52,643 bases of DNA, taken from contig NZ_JAQGLJ010000088.1 in assembly GCF_028292945.1 (NCBI RefSeq), positions 1-52,643 of the forward strand. Direction: 5' to 3'. Shown here one piece after another: positions 42,545-52,486 of the stretch; position 1 is the stretch's first letter, and each line of letters starts with the position of its first letter. The notes beneath the pieces are model-generated. The model had not been told where the DNA came from and made no database searches. It saw nothing but the letters and a program-made list of their open reading frames with translations. The translations under genes were made by a program, and so were the position numbers. Origin of the DNA: Sphingomonas bacterium. GTDB taxonomy: Bacteria; Pseudomonadota; Alphaproteobacteria; Sphingomonadales; Sphingomonadaceae.

Positions 42545-43944
42545 TTCGCGTCCGCCACCTTCTCCAGGGCCGCATCGATCGCCGCCGTCGCACTGACGTC
42601 GCCGGGCACATCGTTGGCATAGGCGGCGAACGTCAGCGTCCGCCCGCTCTTCGCGACCATGTAGCCCGCCAACGCATTGGTCTGGTTCAGCCCGCCGGTC
42701 TTGGCAGCGATCCTGCCGACCAGCGGCCCGGTCAGGAAGCGCCGCCGCAGCGTGCCTTCACCTCCACCCGGCAGCGTCGCGCGCCATCTCGCGCCCCAGC
42801 GCTGCGCCGCTGCCCAGCGCAGGAAGGTGACGGTCGCGCGTGGGCTGACGCGGTTATAGCTCGACATCCCCGACCCGTCGGCAAGGTCGTACGCGGTGCG
42901 CGGCACGCCCGCCCGCGCCAGCATCGCCCGCACCGCCGCCTGTCCGTCGGCGATCGAGCCGGTGCCGCGCACCCGACCGACCCGGCGCAGCAACAGCTCG
43001 GCATAGACGTTCTGGCTCACCTTGTTGGTGATCGTCGCCGTGTCGGCAAGCGGCGGCGGGGAGAGGCGGGCCAGCGCGGGTGGCTCGGGTGGCCGGGCCA
43101 TAACCGCCCCTCGCTTCAGCGGATCGTCACTATCGTCGAGCCGGCGGTGGCGGGTCTGCACCGCGCCGGTGACGCGCACGCCCCGCGCGCGCAGCATGCT
43201 CGCGAGCAGCCAGGCGGCGCGATGTGCCGGATCGTCGACGCCGAGCCGCACCGTGCGCGCCTCGCTGACGGTGCCGGTCAGCCGCACCGCCGTGCTGCCC
43301 GGCGGCCGGTCGAACCCGAGCGCGGTCGTCGCACCGCGGGTCGCGCGGTTCTCCACTCGGTAATAGCCGTCGTTCGTCACGACCGGCGGCTTGCCCGGCG
43401 CGACCGTCAGGGGCCATTCGTTGTTGTCGATCGTCAGCGCCGAGATGCCCGTCCCCGATGGCGTGGGCATGTTGTTCCAGCTCATGCCGGGACTCCAGCG
43501 CTGATCGGGGAACCAGCTGTCGTCGCCGATCACGTCGCCCACCGTTCCGGCTCGCGCGGCGATCGCATCGGCGAGCGTGGCGAGGCAATCGGCTGCGCAG
43601 TCGGTGGCGCTGGACAGCCGCGCATCGCCGCGCCCGGTCAGCACCACGTCCGGCGCGCGGCCCGGGCGGAGGTCCAGCCGCACCGATGCACCGCCCGGGG
43701 CGTCGGGGCGATCGAGGTCGATGCCACTGTCGAACAGTGCCGCCGTGGTGAACAGCTTGGTGTTCGAGGCAGGGACGAAGCGTTGGTCCGGCAGCAGTGC
43801 CACGATCTCGCGCCCGTGCTCGTCCGCGACCACAAGGCCGAACCGCGCACCCGGGGGCGCGGCGGCGAGGTCGGCGGCGATCCGCTGTTCCAGGCCGGCG
43901 GGCGCCGCGGCGAGCAGCAGCAGCGCCAACAGCCACCTTCTCAC
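42541..43944 (-). CDS. dacB: D-Ala-D-Ala carboxypeptidase/endopeptidase (PBP4, DacB)
   Basis: A periplasmic class C penicillin-binding protein of 467 residues. A signal peptide (LLALLLLAAAPAG) precedes the catalytic Ser60-N-T-Lys63; the SxN motif is in GSGMSSYNRVS and KTG in IAAKTGGLNQT. It trims D-Ala from pentapeptides and cleaves DD-crosslinks. The start is GTG 43944, overlapping the stop of the amidohydrolase gene (GTGA), so translation is coupled. Confidence 0.92.
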   Translation of the reverse strand: MRRWLLALLLLAAAPAGLEQRIAADLAAAPPGARFGLVVADEHGREIVALLPDQRFVPASNTKLFTTAALFDSGIDLDRPDAPGGASVRLDLRPGRAPDVVLTGRGDARLSSATDCAADCLATLADAIAARAGTVGDVIGDDSWFPDQRWSPGMSWNNMPTPSGTGISALTIDNNEWPLTVAPGKPPVVTNDGYYRVENRATRGATTALGFDRPPGSTAVRLTGTVSEARTVRLGVDDPAHRAAWLLASMLRARGVRVTGAVQTRHRRLDDSDDPLKRGAVMARPPEPPALARLSPPPLADTATITNKVSQNVYAELLLRRVGRVRGTGSIADGQAAVRAMLARAGVPRTAYDLADGSGMSSYNRVSPRATVTFLRWAAAQRWGARWRATLPGGGEGTLRRRFLTGPLVGRIAAKTGGLNQTNALAGYMVAKSGRTLTFAAYANDVPGDVSATAAIDAALEKVADAN

Positions 43945-45479
43945 CGGCAGGTTCCCGGCGTGGGCGTGCGGGGCAAGGCACGCCCGGCGGCGGCACCGGT
44001 GAGCTTGCCGCCATCGACCGCGATCACGCCGTTGACGAGCACGGTCCTGACCCCCGCCGCCGGTAGCGTCGGTCGGGCATAGGTCGCGCGGGCGGTGTAG
44101 CGCGCGGGATCGAACACCACGACATCGGCAAAGGCGCCGGGTCTCAGCCGCCCCCGGTCGACCAGACCAAAGGTGTCGGCGGTCAGTGTCGATCCGCGCT
44201 CCACGAACTCGCGCGGCGTCAGCACTCCCGTGCGGACATAATCGGCCCATTTTCGCGCAAAGCTGCCCCACGCGCGCGGGTGGCCGGTCGACGCGTCGGA
44301 GCCGGTCATCACCCACGGCTCGCGCATGAAGGCGCGGATGTCGCGGTCGCTCTGGTTGAACGACGCGACCGCCGGATCGTGGCGGCGGATGACGGCGATG
44401 GCGGCGTCGATCGGGTCGCCGCCGAGCTGCGCGACTGTGCGGCCCGCCTGCTCTCCATCCGTGATCAACAGCGCCGCCGCGCCACCGCGTCGCCGCAGAT
44501 TTTCGGTCATGTCCAACCGCAACTTCGACGCCTTGTTAAGCCGCTGCATCCGGGCCAACATCGCCGCGCGCCCGCCATCCTGCGCCCAGCCGGGAACGAG
44601 CGCCGCGACCAGGCTCGTGCCGCTGGCGGTCCACGGATATTGATCCGCCGTGACACGCTGGCCGCGCGCACGCGCGGCGCGGACGGCGGCGATCACGCGC
44701 CCGCTCTGCCCCTGCACGTCGACGCCCAGCGCCTTTATGTGGCTGATGTTGACCGGCAGCTTCGCGTCGCGGCCGATCGCGATGGCCTCCGCGACGGCGG
44801 CGTGCAGCCCGACGGTGTAGCTCGATTCGTCGCGAATGTGGCTGTCGTACATGCCACCCCGCGCGCCCGCTTCCCGCGCGAGCGCCACCACTTCGGCGGT
44901 CGTGGCGAAGCTCTGCGGGGCATAGAAGAGCCCGGTCGACACGCCCAGCGCGCCGCTGCACATCGCCCTCGCGACCAGCCCCCGCATCCGTGTCAGCTCG
45001 CCCACGTCCGGCACCCGCGCGGCGGATCCGATCACGGCTTGGCGCACCGAGCCGAACCCGATCCAGGCGGCGTAGTTGATGCCGACCGGTCTGGTGCCGG
45101 CGCTCCCCAGCACGGATGCGACATCCACTGCGCCGCCGCCATCGTTGCCGATGAACGCGGTGGTGACGCCCTGCAGCAGGAACGCCTCGATCAGCCGCGC
45201 CCGCGCGTCAGACGAAGCGAGCTGTTCGCCCAGATGCGTGTGCGGGTCGATGAAGCCGGGCGCGACGATCAGCCCACGTGCGTCGATCACGCGACGGCCG
45301 GTCACGGCGAGGCGTTTGCCGGTGGCCGTGATCCGATCCCCGGTGAGGGCCACGTCGCCGATGAACGCTGCCGCAGACCCGGGGTACACTGCGCCGCCGC
45401 GGATCAGCAGGTCGACGACTGGTGGCGCGGGCGCGACCCCAAGCGTCAACATCGCCGCCAGACTGACCCACCACCGCAT
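43941..45479 (-). CDS. N-acyl-D-amino-acid deacylase-like amidohydrolase
   Basis: An amidohydrolase of 512 residues with a signal peptide ([19 protein letters not shown]). Metal motifs include [12 protein letters not shown], the DSHIRDE and NISHIKALG histidines, and [17 protein letters not shown], typical of the D-aminoacylase family; the C-terminal composite beta domain has [20 protein letters not shown]. It releases D-amino acids from N-acyl derivatives. Coupled to dacB on the same transcript, it could act on D-amino acids or peptides released from peptidoglycan (inference). Confidence 0.9.
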   Translation of the reverse strand: MRWWVSLAAMLTLGVAPAPPVVDLLIRGGAVYPGSAAAFIGDVALTGDRITATGKRLAVTGRRVIDARGLIVAPGFIDPHTHLGEQLASSDARARLIEAFLLQGVTTAFIGNDGGGAVDVASVLGSAGTRPVGINYAAWIGFGSVRQAVIGSAARVPDVGELTRMRGLVARAMCSGALGVSTGLFYAPQSFATTAEVVALAREAGARGGMYDSHIRDESSYTVGLHAAVAEAIAIGRDAKLPVNISHIKALGVDVQGQSGRVIAAVRAARARGQRVTADQYPWTASGTSLVAALVPGWAQDGGRAAMLARMQRLNKASKLRLDMTENLRRRGGAAALLITDGEQAGRTVAQLGGDPIDAAIAVIRRHDPAVASFNQSDRDIRAFMREPWVMTGSDASTGHPRAWGSFARKWADYVRTGVLTPREFVERGSTLTADTFGLVDRGRLRPGAFADVVVFDPARYTARATYARPTLPAAGVRTVLVNGVIAVDGGKLTGAAAGRALPRTPTPGTCR

Positions 45480-45556
45480 GTCAGCAAGCGTCGCGGAGCG
45501 CCGTGGCGGCGTCAAGCGGCTGGCGTTCGTGGCCCGCTCTGCGCCATGACAGCGCC

Positions 45557-46126
45557 ATGCCTCCCGGCTTCTACACCCAGCCCGTGCTCGACCTCGCCCG
45601 CGCCCTGATCGGCTGTACTCTGACCATTGAAGGCGTCGGCGGGATGATCGTGGAGACCGAGGCGTACCACGCCGGCGACCCCGCTTCGCACAGCCACGCC
45701 GGGCCGACGTCACGCAATCGCGCGATGTGGGGACCGGCGGGGTATGCCTATATCTACCGCATCTACGGCATTCACTGGTGCCTCAACGTCGTCGGCGGGG
45801 ACGAACCGGGCGCGGCGGTGCTGATCCGCGCGTTGCAGCCGACGCACGGCCTTGATCGTATGCGGGCGCGGCGCGGGATAACGGACGAGCGCGCCTTGTG
45901 CAGCGGTCCGGGCAAGCTGTGCCAGGCGCTCGGCATCACGGGGGCGCTCGACGGTCATACGCTCGCCGCGGCTCCCTTCGCGCTCACTCCCGGCGAACCG
46001 CTGCCGACCGTGACGGGTCCGCGCATCGGCATCAGCAAGGCGGCGGACGAGCCCTGGCGCTTCGGCGTCGCCGGCTCGCGCTTTCTCAGCCGACCTTTTC
46101 CTCCGCCGAACGTTCAACCGGCGTGA
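45557..46126 (+). CDS. mpg: 3-methyladenine DNA glycosylase (AAG/MPG family)
   Basis: A 189-residue base-excision enzyme. It has [28 protein letters not shown] with the catalytic Glu, the [21 protein letters not shown] intercalating/base-pocket region and [15 protein letters not shown]. It removes alkylated purines such as 3-methyladenine. ATG 45557 is chosen because family similarity starts there. The stop overlaps the start of the exonuclease gene (GTGA), so two repair functions are expressed together. Confidence 0.95.
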   Translation: MPPGFYTQPVLDLARALIGCTLTIEGVGGMIVETEAYHAGDPASHSHAGPTSRNRAMWGPAGYAYIYRIYGIHWCLNVVGGDEPGAAVLIRALQPTHGLDRMRARRGITDERALCSGPGKLCQALGITGALDGHTLAAAPFALTPGEPLPTVTGPRIGISKAADEPWRFGVAGSRFLSRPFPPPNVQPA

Positions 46127-46950
46127 GGATCGCGACATACAACGTCAACGGCGTCAACGGCCGGCTGCCCGTGCTGCTGCGCTGGCTGGCCGAGACGCAG
46201 CCGGACGTGGTGTGCCTGCAGGAGCTGAAGGCGCCTGACGAGAAATTCCCCGCCGCCGCGATCGCGGATGCCGGGTACGAGGCGATCTGGCACGGGCAGA
46301 AGAGCTGGAACGGCGTCGCTATCCTCAGCCGCATCGGCACGCCCGTGGAGACGCGGCGCGGTCTGCCGGGCGACCCCGACCCTGCGCAGAGCCGCTACAT
46401 CGAGGCGGCGGTCGCGGGCGTGCTGGTCGGCGGGCTGTACCTGCCCAACGGCAATCCGCGGCCGGGCCCGAAATTCGAATACAAGCTGCAATGGTTCGAG
46501 GCGCTGATCGCCCACGCCGCCGACCTGCTGGCGAGCAATGCCCCAGTGGTGCTGGCCGGCGACTTCAACGTCATGCCGACCGAGCTGGACGTCTACAAGC
46601 CGGAACGGTGGACCGAGGACGCACTGTTCGCGCCGGAGGTGCGTGCGCTGTATGCGCGTTTGGTGGCTCAGGGGTGGACGGACTCGCTGCGCCATCTGCA
46701 CCCGGACGAGACGATCTATACCTTCTTCGATTATTTCCGGAACGCCTATGCGCGCAATGCCGGACTGCGCATCGACCACCTGTTGCTCAGTCCATCACTG
46801 GCGGGGCGACTGAGCGCGGCCGGGGTCGATCGCGACACGCGCGGATGGGAGAAGACCAGCGACCATGCGCCTACTTGGATCGAACTCAAGCCGCCTCGAA
46901 CCCGGAAAGCCGCAGGCTCGCGCCCGTCGCGCGCAGCCACAGCGCCATGA
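46123..46950 (+). CDS. xthA: Exodeoxyribonuclease III
   Basis: An AP endonuclease/3'-exonuclease of 275 residues. [15 protein letters not shown] with the metal-binding Asn, the Glu in [27 protein letters not shown] (Asp, Asn) and the final [10 protein letters not shown] (Asp, His) are all present. It cuts at abasic sites left by the glycosylase encoded immediately upstream, with which it overlaps. The start is GTG 46123. Its C-terminal 22 codons overlap the end of the convergent flippase gene by 65 bp. Confidence 0.95.
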   Translation: MRIATYNVNGVNGRLPVLLRWLAETQPDVVCLQELKAPDEKFPAAAIADAGYEAIWHGQKSWNGVAILSRIGTPVETRRGLPGDPDPAQSRYIEAAVAGVLVGGLYLPNGNPRPGPKFEYKLQWFEALIAHAADLLASNAPVVLAGDFNVMPTELDVYKPERWTEDALFAPEVRALYARLVAQGWTDSLRHLHPDETIYTFFDYFRNAYARNAGLRIDHLLLSPSLAGRLSAAGVDRDTRGWEKTSDHAPTWIELKPPRTRKAAGSRPSRAATAP

Positions 46951-48376
46951 CGACGGCGTAGGTCGCCAGCCCCGCCGCCATCGCGGCCACGTCCCCGAAC
47001 GGCCGAACCAGCAGCACCGCGCCTGCTCCAAGTCCGGCGGCGACGAGCGGCCCGGCGGGGTGTGCCAGCGGCACGGTAACGCCGAACCGCCGCCGCAGCG
47101 TCCAGGCCCGCATCGCGGCGCGCGCGAGATAGCCGGCCAGCACCGCCACCGCCGCGCCGGTAAAGCCCAGCACGGGCAGCAGCAGCACCGCCGCGACCAC
47201 TCCCGTGACGATCCCCGCGACCGTCTGCACCAGCCCGATCCGCGGGTTGAGGTAGACGAACATCAGATCGCCCGTCCCGAATGCCGCGTGCACCACCTCC
47301 GCCGCCGCGAGCAGCACCAGCGCGGTCGCCGCGATGCCAAAGCCGGGTCCGAATGCCTCGAGCAGCGGCTGCCCGATCGCCAGCAGCGCCAGCAGCACGG
47401 GCAGCTGGATCGCGAGCACCAGCCGCACCGCCGAGGCGAGCGCCGCTCCCGCCGCGGCACTGCCGCGCATCGCCACGGTGCGCGCGACCAGCGGTACCAG
47501 CAGCCCGTCGAAGCTCTGCCGGACCTGGCGGATCGGCGTGCAGATCTGCTGCGCCATCGTGTAGATGCCTGCCGCCCGCGTACCTAGCAGCGCGCCCACC
47601 AAATACAGGTCGAACCGTGCGTAGATGCCATTGAGCAGGTCGGTCGCGGTGTTCGGCGCGAGCGTCCGCGCCAGCTGCGTCAGGCGACGTCGGTCCGGGC
47701 GGTAGCCGGCCAGGCCAAAGCCACCGAACGACCGTTGAATACCCATCAGCGCAAAGGCGTTGACCGCGACATTGCCCGCCCAGTAACCGGCGATCAGTGC
47801 CCAGGCAGGGACCCCCGCCATCCAGCCCGCGACCGCGACCGCGAGCTGCGTGTAAGGCTCGACGATGCTGCGCCCGATCACCTCATAGCGGATCGCATGA
47901 CGCCATCGGCTGGCGGCCAACAGCACGTCCACCAGCGTCTGCCCGGCGATCATCGGCGCCAACCAGAATATCGCGGCGGCGGCACCGCTGACGGGGAGGC
48001 CGCCCATCACGGTCGCGACGACGGCCATGATCGCCAGCGCGAGCGCGCCGCTCGCGGTCAGCACCAGGACAACGGCATCGGCGACGATGTGAGTTGGCGA
48101 GCGCCGGCTGTCGTCGGGCTCGCCCGCCTCGTTCGCGTCGAGCAGCTGGAATATGACCTTCTTCAGCGACAGCCCCGCCAGACCGACGCCGCTCTCCACC
48201 ACCGCGACGCCCAGGCTGTACGCGCCGAACAGCGCCGGCCCGAACAGCCGGCCGGCGATCAACAGAAAGCCGACCCGCGCGCCCATCTTGACCAGGAACC
48301 CCGCGCCGGTCGCGAACGCACCGCGCATGACGAGCCGGTGCGCGTCATCATCTTCCGGAGGGTTCTCGGCCGTCAC
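46886..48376 (-). CDS. MOP-superfamily polysaccharide flippase-like protein
   Basis: A membrane protein of 496 residues with 12-14 hydrophobic segments and the O-antigen flippase/MATE-like N-terminus GAFATGAGFLVKMGARVGFLLIAGRLFGPALFGAYSLG. Such proteins translocate lipid-linked sugars across the inner membrane. The start is GTG 48376, although GGAGG directly abuts it; an ATG at 48329 is an alternative. It is divergent from the CDP-alcohol phosphotransferase gene, which may supply a polar head group for the same envelope component. Confidence 0.85.
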   Translation of the reverse strand: MTAENPPEDDDAHRLVMRGAFATGAGFLVKMGARVGFLLIAGRLFGPALFGAYSLGVAVVESGVGLAGLSLKKVIFQLLDANEAGEPDDSRRSPTHIVADAVVLVLTASGALALAIMAVVATVMGGLPVSGAAAAIFWLAPMIAGQTLVDVLLAASRWRHAIRYEVIGRSIVEPYTQLAVAVAGWMAGVPAWALIAGYWAGNVAVNAFALMGIQRSFGGFGLAGYRPDRRRLTQLARTLAPNTATDLLNGIYARFDLYLVGALLGTRAAGIYTMAQQICTPIRQVRQSFDGLLVPLVARTVAMRGSAAAGAALASAVRLVLAIQLPVLLALLAIGQPLLEAFGPGFGIAATALVLLAAAEVVHAAFGTGDLMFVYLNPRIGLVQTVAGIVTGVVAAVLLLPVLGFTGAAVAVLAGYLARAAMRAWTLRRRFGVTVPLAHPAGPLVAAGLGAGAVLLVRPFGDVAAMAAGLATYAVVMALWLRATGASLRLSGFEAA

Positions 48377-48588
48377 CTCCGCCGCTCTATCGCCGAGCTT
48401 GCGGCAGATCGCGACAGCGGAGGGGTGTCGATGCGGACAAGGTGTGGCGCCACGCTATATCTCCGAGCCGGAAACCATCGGCCCGCGCCGCGCGGGTTTA
48501 GCGTCCGCCGCCGCGTCAGGGCAAGCGTGCCGCCGTTGCGCCACCATTGGGTCTCGTCTTCGCCAACCCTCTTGTTCTACAGCGACTG

Positions 48589-49689
48589 ATGAACAATCGA
48601 GATGTTCCAGGCGTCACCGCCGCTACGAGACTGCTGGTGCGCTTCACTGACCAGGCAGCGGCCAATCGCCGGGTGGCGGGCATGTCTGCCGCCGGACGAT
48701 GGCTGGCGGTCGCACGCGCGGCGGGAATTCACGACGTCGCGTTCGTGGCGCCCGACGCAGTGCAGTGGCCGTTGGCGACGCGCGATGATTTTGCCCGCGT
48801 CGGCGGCGCGGCCGACTTGCCGTCGCTCAGCGCAAGTGCTGCCCTGTCCCCTGATGCACGCGTTGTCGACGGACGCTTCCTGCTCACGGCGAAACTGCTG
48901 GCGCGCAACGGTCCGGTCGGCGACGACACGATCGATCTTGATGGGTCCGACGCGGCGCGGCGCATCATTCGGGCAACGTCCAAGCGTTCGGACGGCATCG
49001 TCTCGCGCTGGATCAATCGTCCCGTTTCCCAACGGATCACTCAGGCGCTGTTGATGACACTGCCCCGCATCCAACCATCGCACATGACGCTGGTCGTGGC
49101 GGCGGTGGCGATCGCGATGGTGCTCGCATTGGCGACCGGCGGCGCGGCGGGATTGGTGTGGGGCAGCGTCCTGTTCCACGTCGCCAGCGTGCTCGACGGC
49201 GTCGACGGCGAGATCGCGCGGGCGGCGCATCGCAGTTCGTCGGCCGGCGCGGTGCTGGACACCCGCGTCGATATGCTCACCAACATCGGCTATTTCGTCG
49301 GTATGTCCGTCGCATTGACGCGGCTGTATGGCGGCTTGCAGGCGACCGTCGGCGGGCTGGCGGTGTTGTTCGCGCTAACCGGGCTGGGCACCACCGCCTG
49401 GCTGCTCAGAAAGATCGACCGGCCGGGCAGCTTCGACGTGGTGAAGCTCTACTACCGCGAACGTTTCCCTGGGGGCTGGCAGTGGCTGGTGACGGAAACG
49501 CTGGTAGCGATGACCAGTCGCGACTTTTTCGCCCTTGCCTTCCTCATCCTGGTAGTGACCGGCTTCGGCTGGACGGCGTCGTGGCTGCTGCTCGGCTTCG
49601 CCGCGATCTATCTGGCGTTCGTGCTGGGCGCGGTTCCGGGTGTGCTCCGCTCCGGCTCGAGGCCCGAGGTCAGGGGTATTTCAGCCTGA
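48589..49689 (+). CDS. CDP-alcohol phosphotransferase with N-terminal extension
   Basis: A protein of 366 residues. The C-terminal 210 residues form the integral-membrane CDP-alcohol phosphatidyltransferase domain with the DG-x2-AR-x8-G-x3-D-x3-D signature in DGEIARAAHRSSSAGAVLDTRVD. It begins at DGIVSRWINRPVSQRITQALL, as in di-myo-inositol-phosphate-phosphate synthases. The N-terminal 130 residues look like a reduced nucleotidyltransferase-type domain (AAGRWLAVARAAGIHDVAFV) without the donor-binding GxGTRL loop. The reaction would join a CDP-linked alcohol to a second hydroxyl compound; substrate unknown. ATG 48589 used; TTG 48547 is possible. Confidence 0.85.
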   Translation: MNNRDVPGVTAATRLLVRFTDQAAANRRVAGMSAAGRWLAVARAAGIHDVAFVAPDAVQWPLATRDDFARVGGAADLPSLSASAALSPDARVVDGRFLLTAKLLARNGPVGDDTIDLDGSDAARRIIRATSKRSDGIVSRWINRPVSQRITQALLMTLPRIQPSHMTLVVAAVAIAMVLALATGGAAGLVWGSVLFHVASVLDGVDGEIARAAHRSSSAGAVLDTRVDMLTNIGYFVGMSVALTRLYGGLQATVGGLAVLFALTGLGTTAWLLRKIDRPGSFDVVKLYYRERFPGGWQWLVTETLVAMTSRDFFALAFLILVVTGFGWTASWLLLGFAAIYLAFVLGAVPGVLRSGSRPEVRGISA

Positions 49690-50125
49690 CGCCGGCTTCG
49701 CCGTTGTTACGCGCGACGAAGCGCACCGAGCCAAAGCTGGGCAGGCCGAACAGGGTGGAGGCATTGTTCGAAAAGCCATAGGCTTCCTTGGGAAGACCCA
49801 GGCCGCTGCGGTTCAGCTTACGGTTCGCGTCCTGATCGTGGTACACGGCGAGCGCATAGGTGCCCGGCGCCGGCAGGTGGATGCAGACCCTGGTAGTGCC
49901 CGCGACGGCTGGGACGCGACCCACATAGAGCGAGCCACGCTTCGCCAGGAACTTCTTGCGAATATCGGCATAGAGCGTGACCGCGATCAGCCCGTTGGCG
50001 TTACGCACATTGCTGACGTTGACGTACAATCGGGTGTCCGACGGCGCACCCGTGCAACCCTCGCTCTGCGCCGCGGCGGGCGCTGCGAGCGCGGTCAGGA
50101 CGAGGGCGAACGGGAACAGGCGCAT
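49670..50125 (-). CDS. DUF2141 family secreted protein
   Basis: A 151-residue exported protein: signal peptide to AAPAAAQSEG, then the DUF2141 beta-sandwich (LYVNVSNVRNANGLIAVTLY, YALAVYHDQDANRKLNRSGLGLPKEAYGFSNNA). Two Cys could form a disulfide. Function of the family is unknown; the fold and location suggest a periplasmic or outer-membrane-associated role. Its 3' end overlaps the convergent phosphotransferase gene by 20 bp. Confidence 0.9.
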   Translation of the reverse strand: MRLFPFALVLTALAAPAAAQSEGCTGAPSDTRLYVNVSNVRNANGLIAVTLYADIRKKFLAKRGSLYVGRVPAVAGTTRVCIHLPAPGTYALAVYHDQDANRKLNRSGLGLPKEAYGFSNNASTLFGLPSFGSVRFVARNNGEAGVRLKYP

Positions 50126-50217
50126 AGGAATCGGCTTTTCTGATCGGAGACGGTTATTGCTGCCTTCAACGGCGGCGGATCGCAACGGCCTTGCATCGGC
50201 GACCATGGGCAGGACAT

Positions 50218-51190
50218 GAACGACGTGGTGAGCTTTCCGATCCATGCCGTCCGTGCGCGCTTTCCGGCGCACGATTTCCCGACCTTCACCGCGTGCGTTC
50301 TTCGACGCTCCCGGTGGCACGCAGGTCTGTGAGAGCGCCATCGTCCGCATGCCCGCGCATCTGCGCGAGGGTACCGCGAACAGCGGCGGCGCCTTCGCGA
50401 CTTCGCAGGCGACCGACGCGTTGAGCCATGCGGCGCACGCGGCGATGACGGACCTGTGTGGCGGGCGAGCGGACGAGATCGCGTTCGGGCCCAACATGAC
50501 GTCGCTGACGCTCGCCGCGTCGCGCGCGCTTCCGGGGGCTGGGGAGTAGGGGACAATCTCGTGGTCACGCGGCTGGATCACGACGCGGACGTCGCACCGT
50601 GGCTGGCGGTCGCGGCGGATCGCGGGATGGAGGTACGCTGGCTCGACTTCTCACCCGAGACGGGGCGGCTGGACGTGACCGCTCTGCTCGCGCTGGTCGC
50701 CCCGCGGACGCGGCTGGTCGCGGTGGGTGCGGCGAGCAACGCGCTCGGCACGCTGAACGACGTGCCCGCGATGGTCGGGACCGTGCGCGCGGGCAGTGAC
50801 GCGTTGGCGCCGAGGTCGCGCCAGCCGCCAACAGCCGCCGCGCACGGCTGATCGCGGCAATGGAGGCGAGCGCGGAATACGAACGCGCGTTTGGGTAAGC
50901 GTTTGCTGGCCGGCTTCGAGGGTATTGCCGGGTTGAAGCTATTTGGATGCCGACAATGGCCGGGCGGATGCCGACCTTTGCGTTCTCGATTGCCGGTCAC
51001 CACCCCGACTGGAGTCGCGCTGCACCTCGCCGCTCGCGACCTCTGCGCCTGGTCCGGGCACTTCTATGCGGTCGAGGCGATCCGCCGGCTGGGGCTGGAG
51101 GAGGCGGGCGGTCTCGTACCGGTCGGCCTTTGTCATTATAGCACGGCCGACGAAGTCGATCGGCTGATCGCCGGGCTGGAAGAACTGTAA
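50218..51190 (+). pseudogene. Broken class V aminotransferase (cysteine desulfurase-like)
   Basis: A decayed PLP enzyme. Successive frames give FDAPGGTQVCESAIVRM and FGPNMTSLTLAASRAL, then after a stop and shift DNLVVTRLDHDADVAPWL, FSPETGRLDVTALLALV and RLVAVGAASNALGTLNDV, and finally LHLAARDLCAWSGHFYAVEAI to [16 protein letters not shown]. These match the cysteine desulfurase-like SufS relatives. The central part containing the PLP-binding Lys is deleted, and at least three frameshifts or stops occur. Not functional. Confidence 0.85.
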
Positions 51191-51193
51191 CAC

Positions 51194-51219
51194 CTCCGTT
51201 CGTGTCGGGACGAACGGAG
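51194..51219 (+). promoter_or_regulatory. Perfect 10-bp stem-loop before the flavoenzyme gene
   Basis: CTCCGTTCGT-GTCGGG-ACGAACGGAG is an exact 10-bp inverted repeat that ends directly at the GGGAGG ribosome-binding site of the gene starting at 51234. It begins 3 bp after the pseudogene stop. It may be an operator, an RNA structure controlling translation, or the old terminator of the broken gene. Confidence 0.55.
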
Positions 51220-51233
51220 CGGGAGGACGAACG

Positions 51234-52394
51234 ATGCCGCATTTCGGCGACTACCAGAACCTGATCTACGGCGCCGGGCTGCAGGGAGTGATCCCCCGCG
51301 TGCCGGTCGATTTCGCATCGCTGGAGGCGCGCGCGACGGCGGTGTTACCACCGCAGACGCTTACCTATGTGCAGGGCGGATGCGGGGACGAACACACGCA
51401 GCGACAGAACGCCGAGGCCTTTCACCATTGGGGCATGGTGCCGCGCATGATGGTGGACTCGCGCCACCGCGACCTGTCGGTCGAACTGCTCAGCCTGAGG
51501 CTGCCGTCGCCGCTGTTCATGGCACCGATCGGCGTGACCGGCATGTGCACGCAGGACGGCCATGGCGATCTCGCCGCCGCGCGCGCTTCCGCCACAACCG
51601 GCGTGCCGCTGTGCGCGTCCACGCTGTCCAACGATCCGCTGGAGGACGTGGCAAAGGCGTGCGGCGACACGCCGGCGTTCTTCCAGCTCTATACGCCCAA
51701 GGACCGCGATGTGGCCGAAAGCCTGATCGGCCGCGCCGAGCGCGCCGGGTACAAGGCGCTGGTGGTGACGCTGGATACGTGGGTCACTGGTTGGCGGCCG
51801 CGTGACCTGAACGTCGCCAATTTCCCGCAGCTGCGCGGGCATGTGCTGTCCAATTATTTCGTCGATCCGGCTTTCCGCAAACTGCTTAGCCGACCGCCAG
51901 AGCAGGACCCCGCGAGCGCCATCGGCACCTGGGGCGCGACGTTTGGCAAGGTGCTGACCTGGGATGATATGGCTTGGCTGAAAGCGTCGACGAAGATGCC
52001 GATCGTCTTGAAGGGCATCTGCCACCCCGACGACGCCCGGCGCGCGGTCGATGCGGGCGCGGATGGGATCTATTGCTCGAACCATGGCGGGCGGCAGGCG
52101 AACGGCGGCATAGCTGCGATCGATATGCTGCCCGGCGTCGTCGCGGCGGCCGGCGATGTGCCGGTTCTGTTCGATTCAGGCATCCGGTCGGGCACGGATG
52201 TGGTGAAGGCGCTGGCGCTCGGCGCGCGTGCGGTGGGAGTCGGGCGGCCTTATTCCTATGGGCTGGCGCTGGACGGCGACGCTGGCTGCGCGCACGTGCT
52301 CAAGTGCCTGCTCGCGGAAGCGGACCTGCTGATGGCGGTCAACGGCTATCCCACGATCGCGGCGGTGCGCGAGGCGGGAGCGGTGCGGGTTTGA
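51234..52394 (+). CDS. FMN-dependent alpha-hydroxy-acid oxidase (lactate 2-monooxygenase type)
   Basis: A TIM-barrel flavoenzyme of 386 residues. FMN/substrate motifs are in order: [33 protein letters not shown], the FMN Lys in [13 protein letters not shown], the catalytic His-Arg pair in [13 protein letters not shown], and [18 protein letters not shown]. The N-terminal [14 protein letters not shown] and the overall layout fit the lactate 2-monooxygenase branch, which converts L-lactate to acetate and CO2; a plain oxidase or dehydrogenase activity is possible. GGGAGGACG precedes the ATG. Confidence 0.92.
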   Translation: MPHFGDYQNLIYGAGLQGVIPRVPVDFASLEARATAVLPPQTLTYVQGGCGDEHTQRQNAEAFHHWGMVPRMMVDSRHRDLSVELLSLRLPSPLFMAPIGVTGMCTQDGHGDLAAARASATTGVPLCASTLSNDPLEDVAKACGDTPAFFQLYTPKDRDVAESLIGRAERAGYKALVVTLDTWVTGWRPRDLNVANFPQLRGHVLSNYFVDPAFRKLLSRPPEQDPASAIGTWGATFGKVLTWDDMAWLKASTKMPIVLKGICHPDDARRAVDAGADGIYCSNHGGRQANGGIAAIDMLPGVVAAAGDVPVLFDSGIRSGTDVVKALALGARAVGVGRPYSYGLALDGDAGCAHVLKCLLAEADLLMAVNGYPTIAAVREAGAVRV

Positions 52395-52461
52395 GGGCTG
52401 ACCCGCGGCTGCTCTTCCTGGACTGAAGCCGTGGCCTAACCCGCGACGCGGCCGACTGGAC

Positions 52462-52477
52462 CCCGGCTTCCGCCGGG
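52462..52477. terminator. Hairpin between convergent genes
   Basis: CCCGGC-TTCC-GCCGGG, a 6-bp GC stem with a 4-nt loop between the flavoenzyme gene and the convergent gene at the window edge. No clear T-run; likely REP-like or a weak bidirectional terminator. Confidence 0.4.
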
Positions 52478-52486
52478 AGGGCTGAA

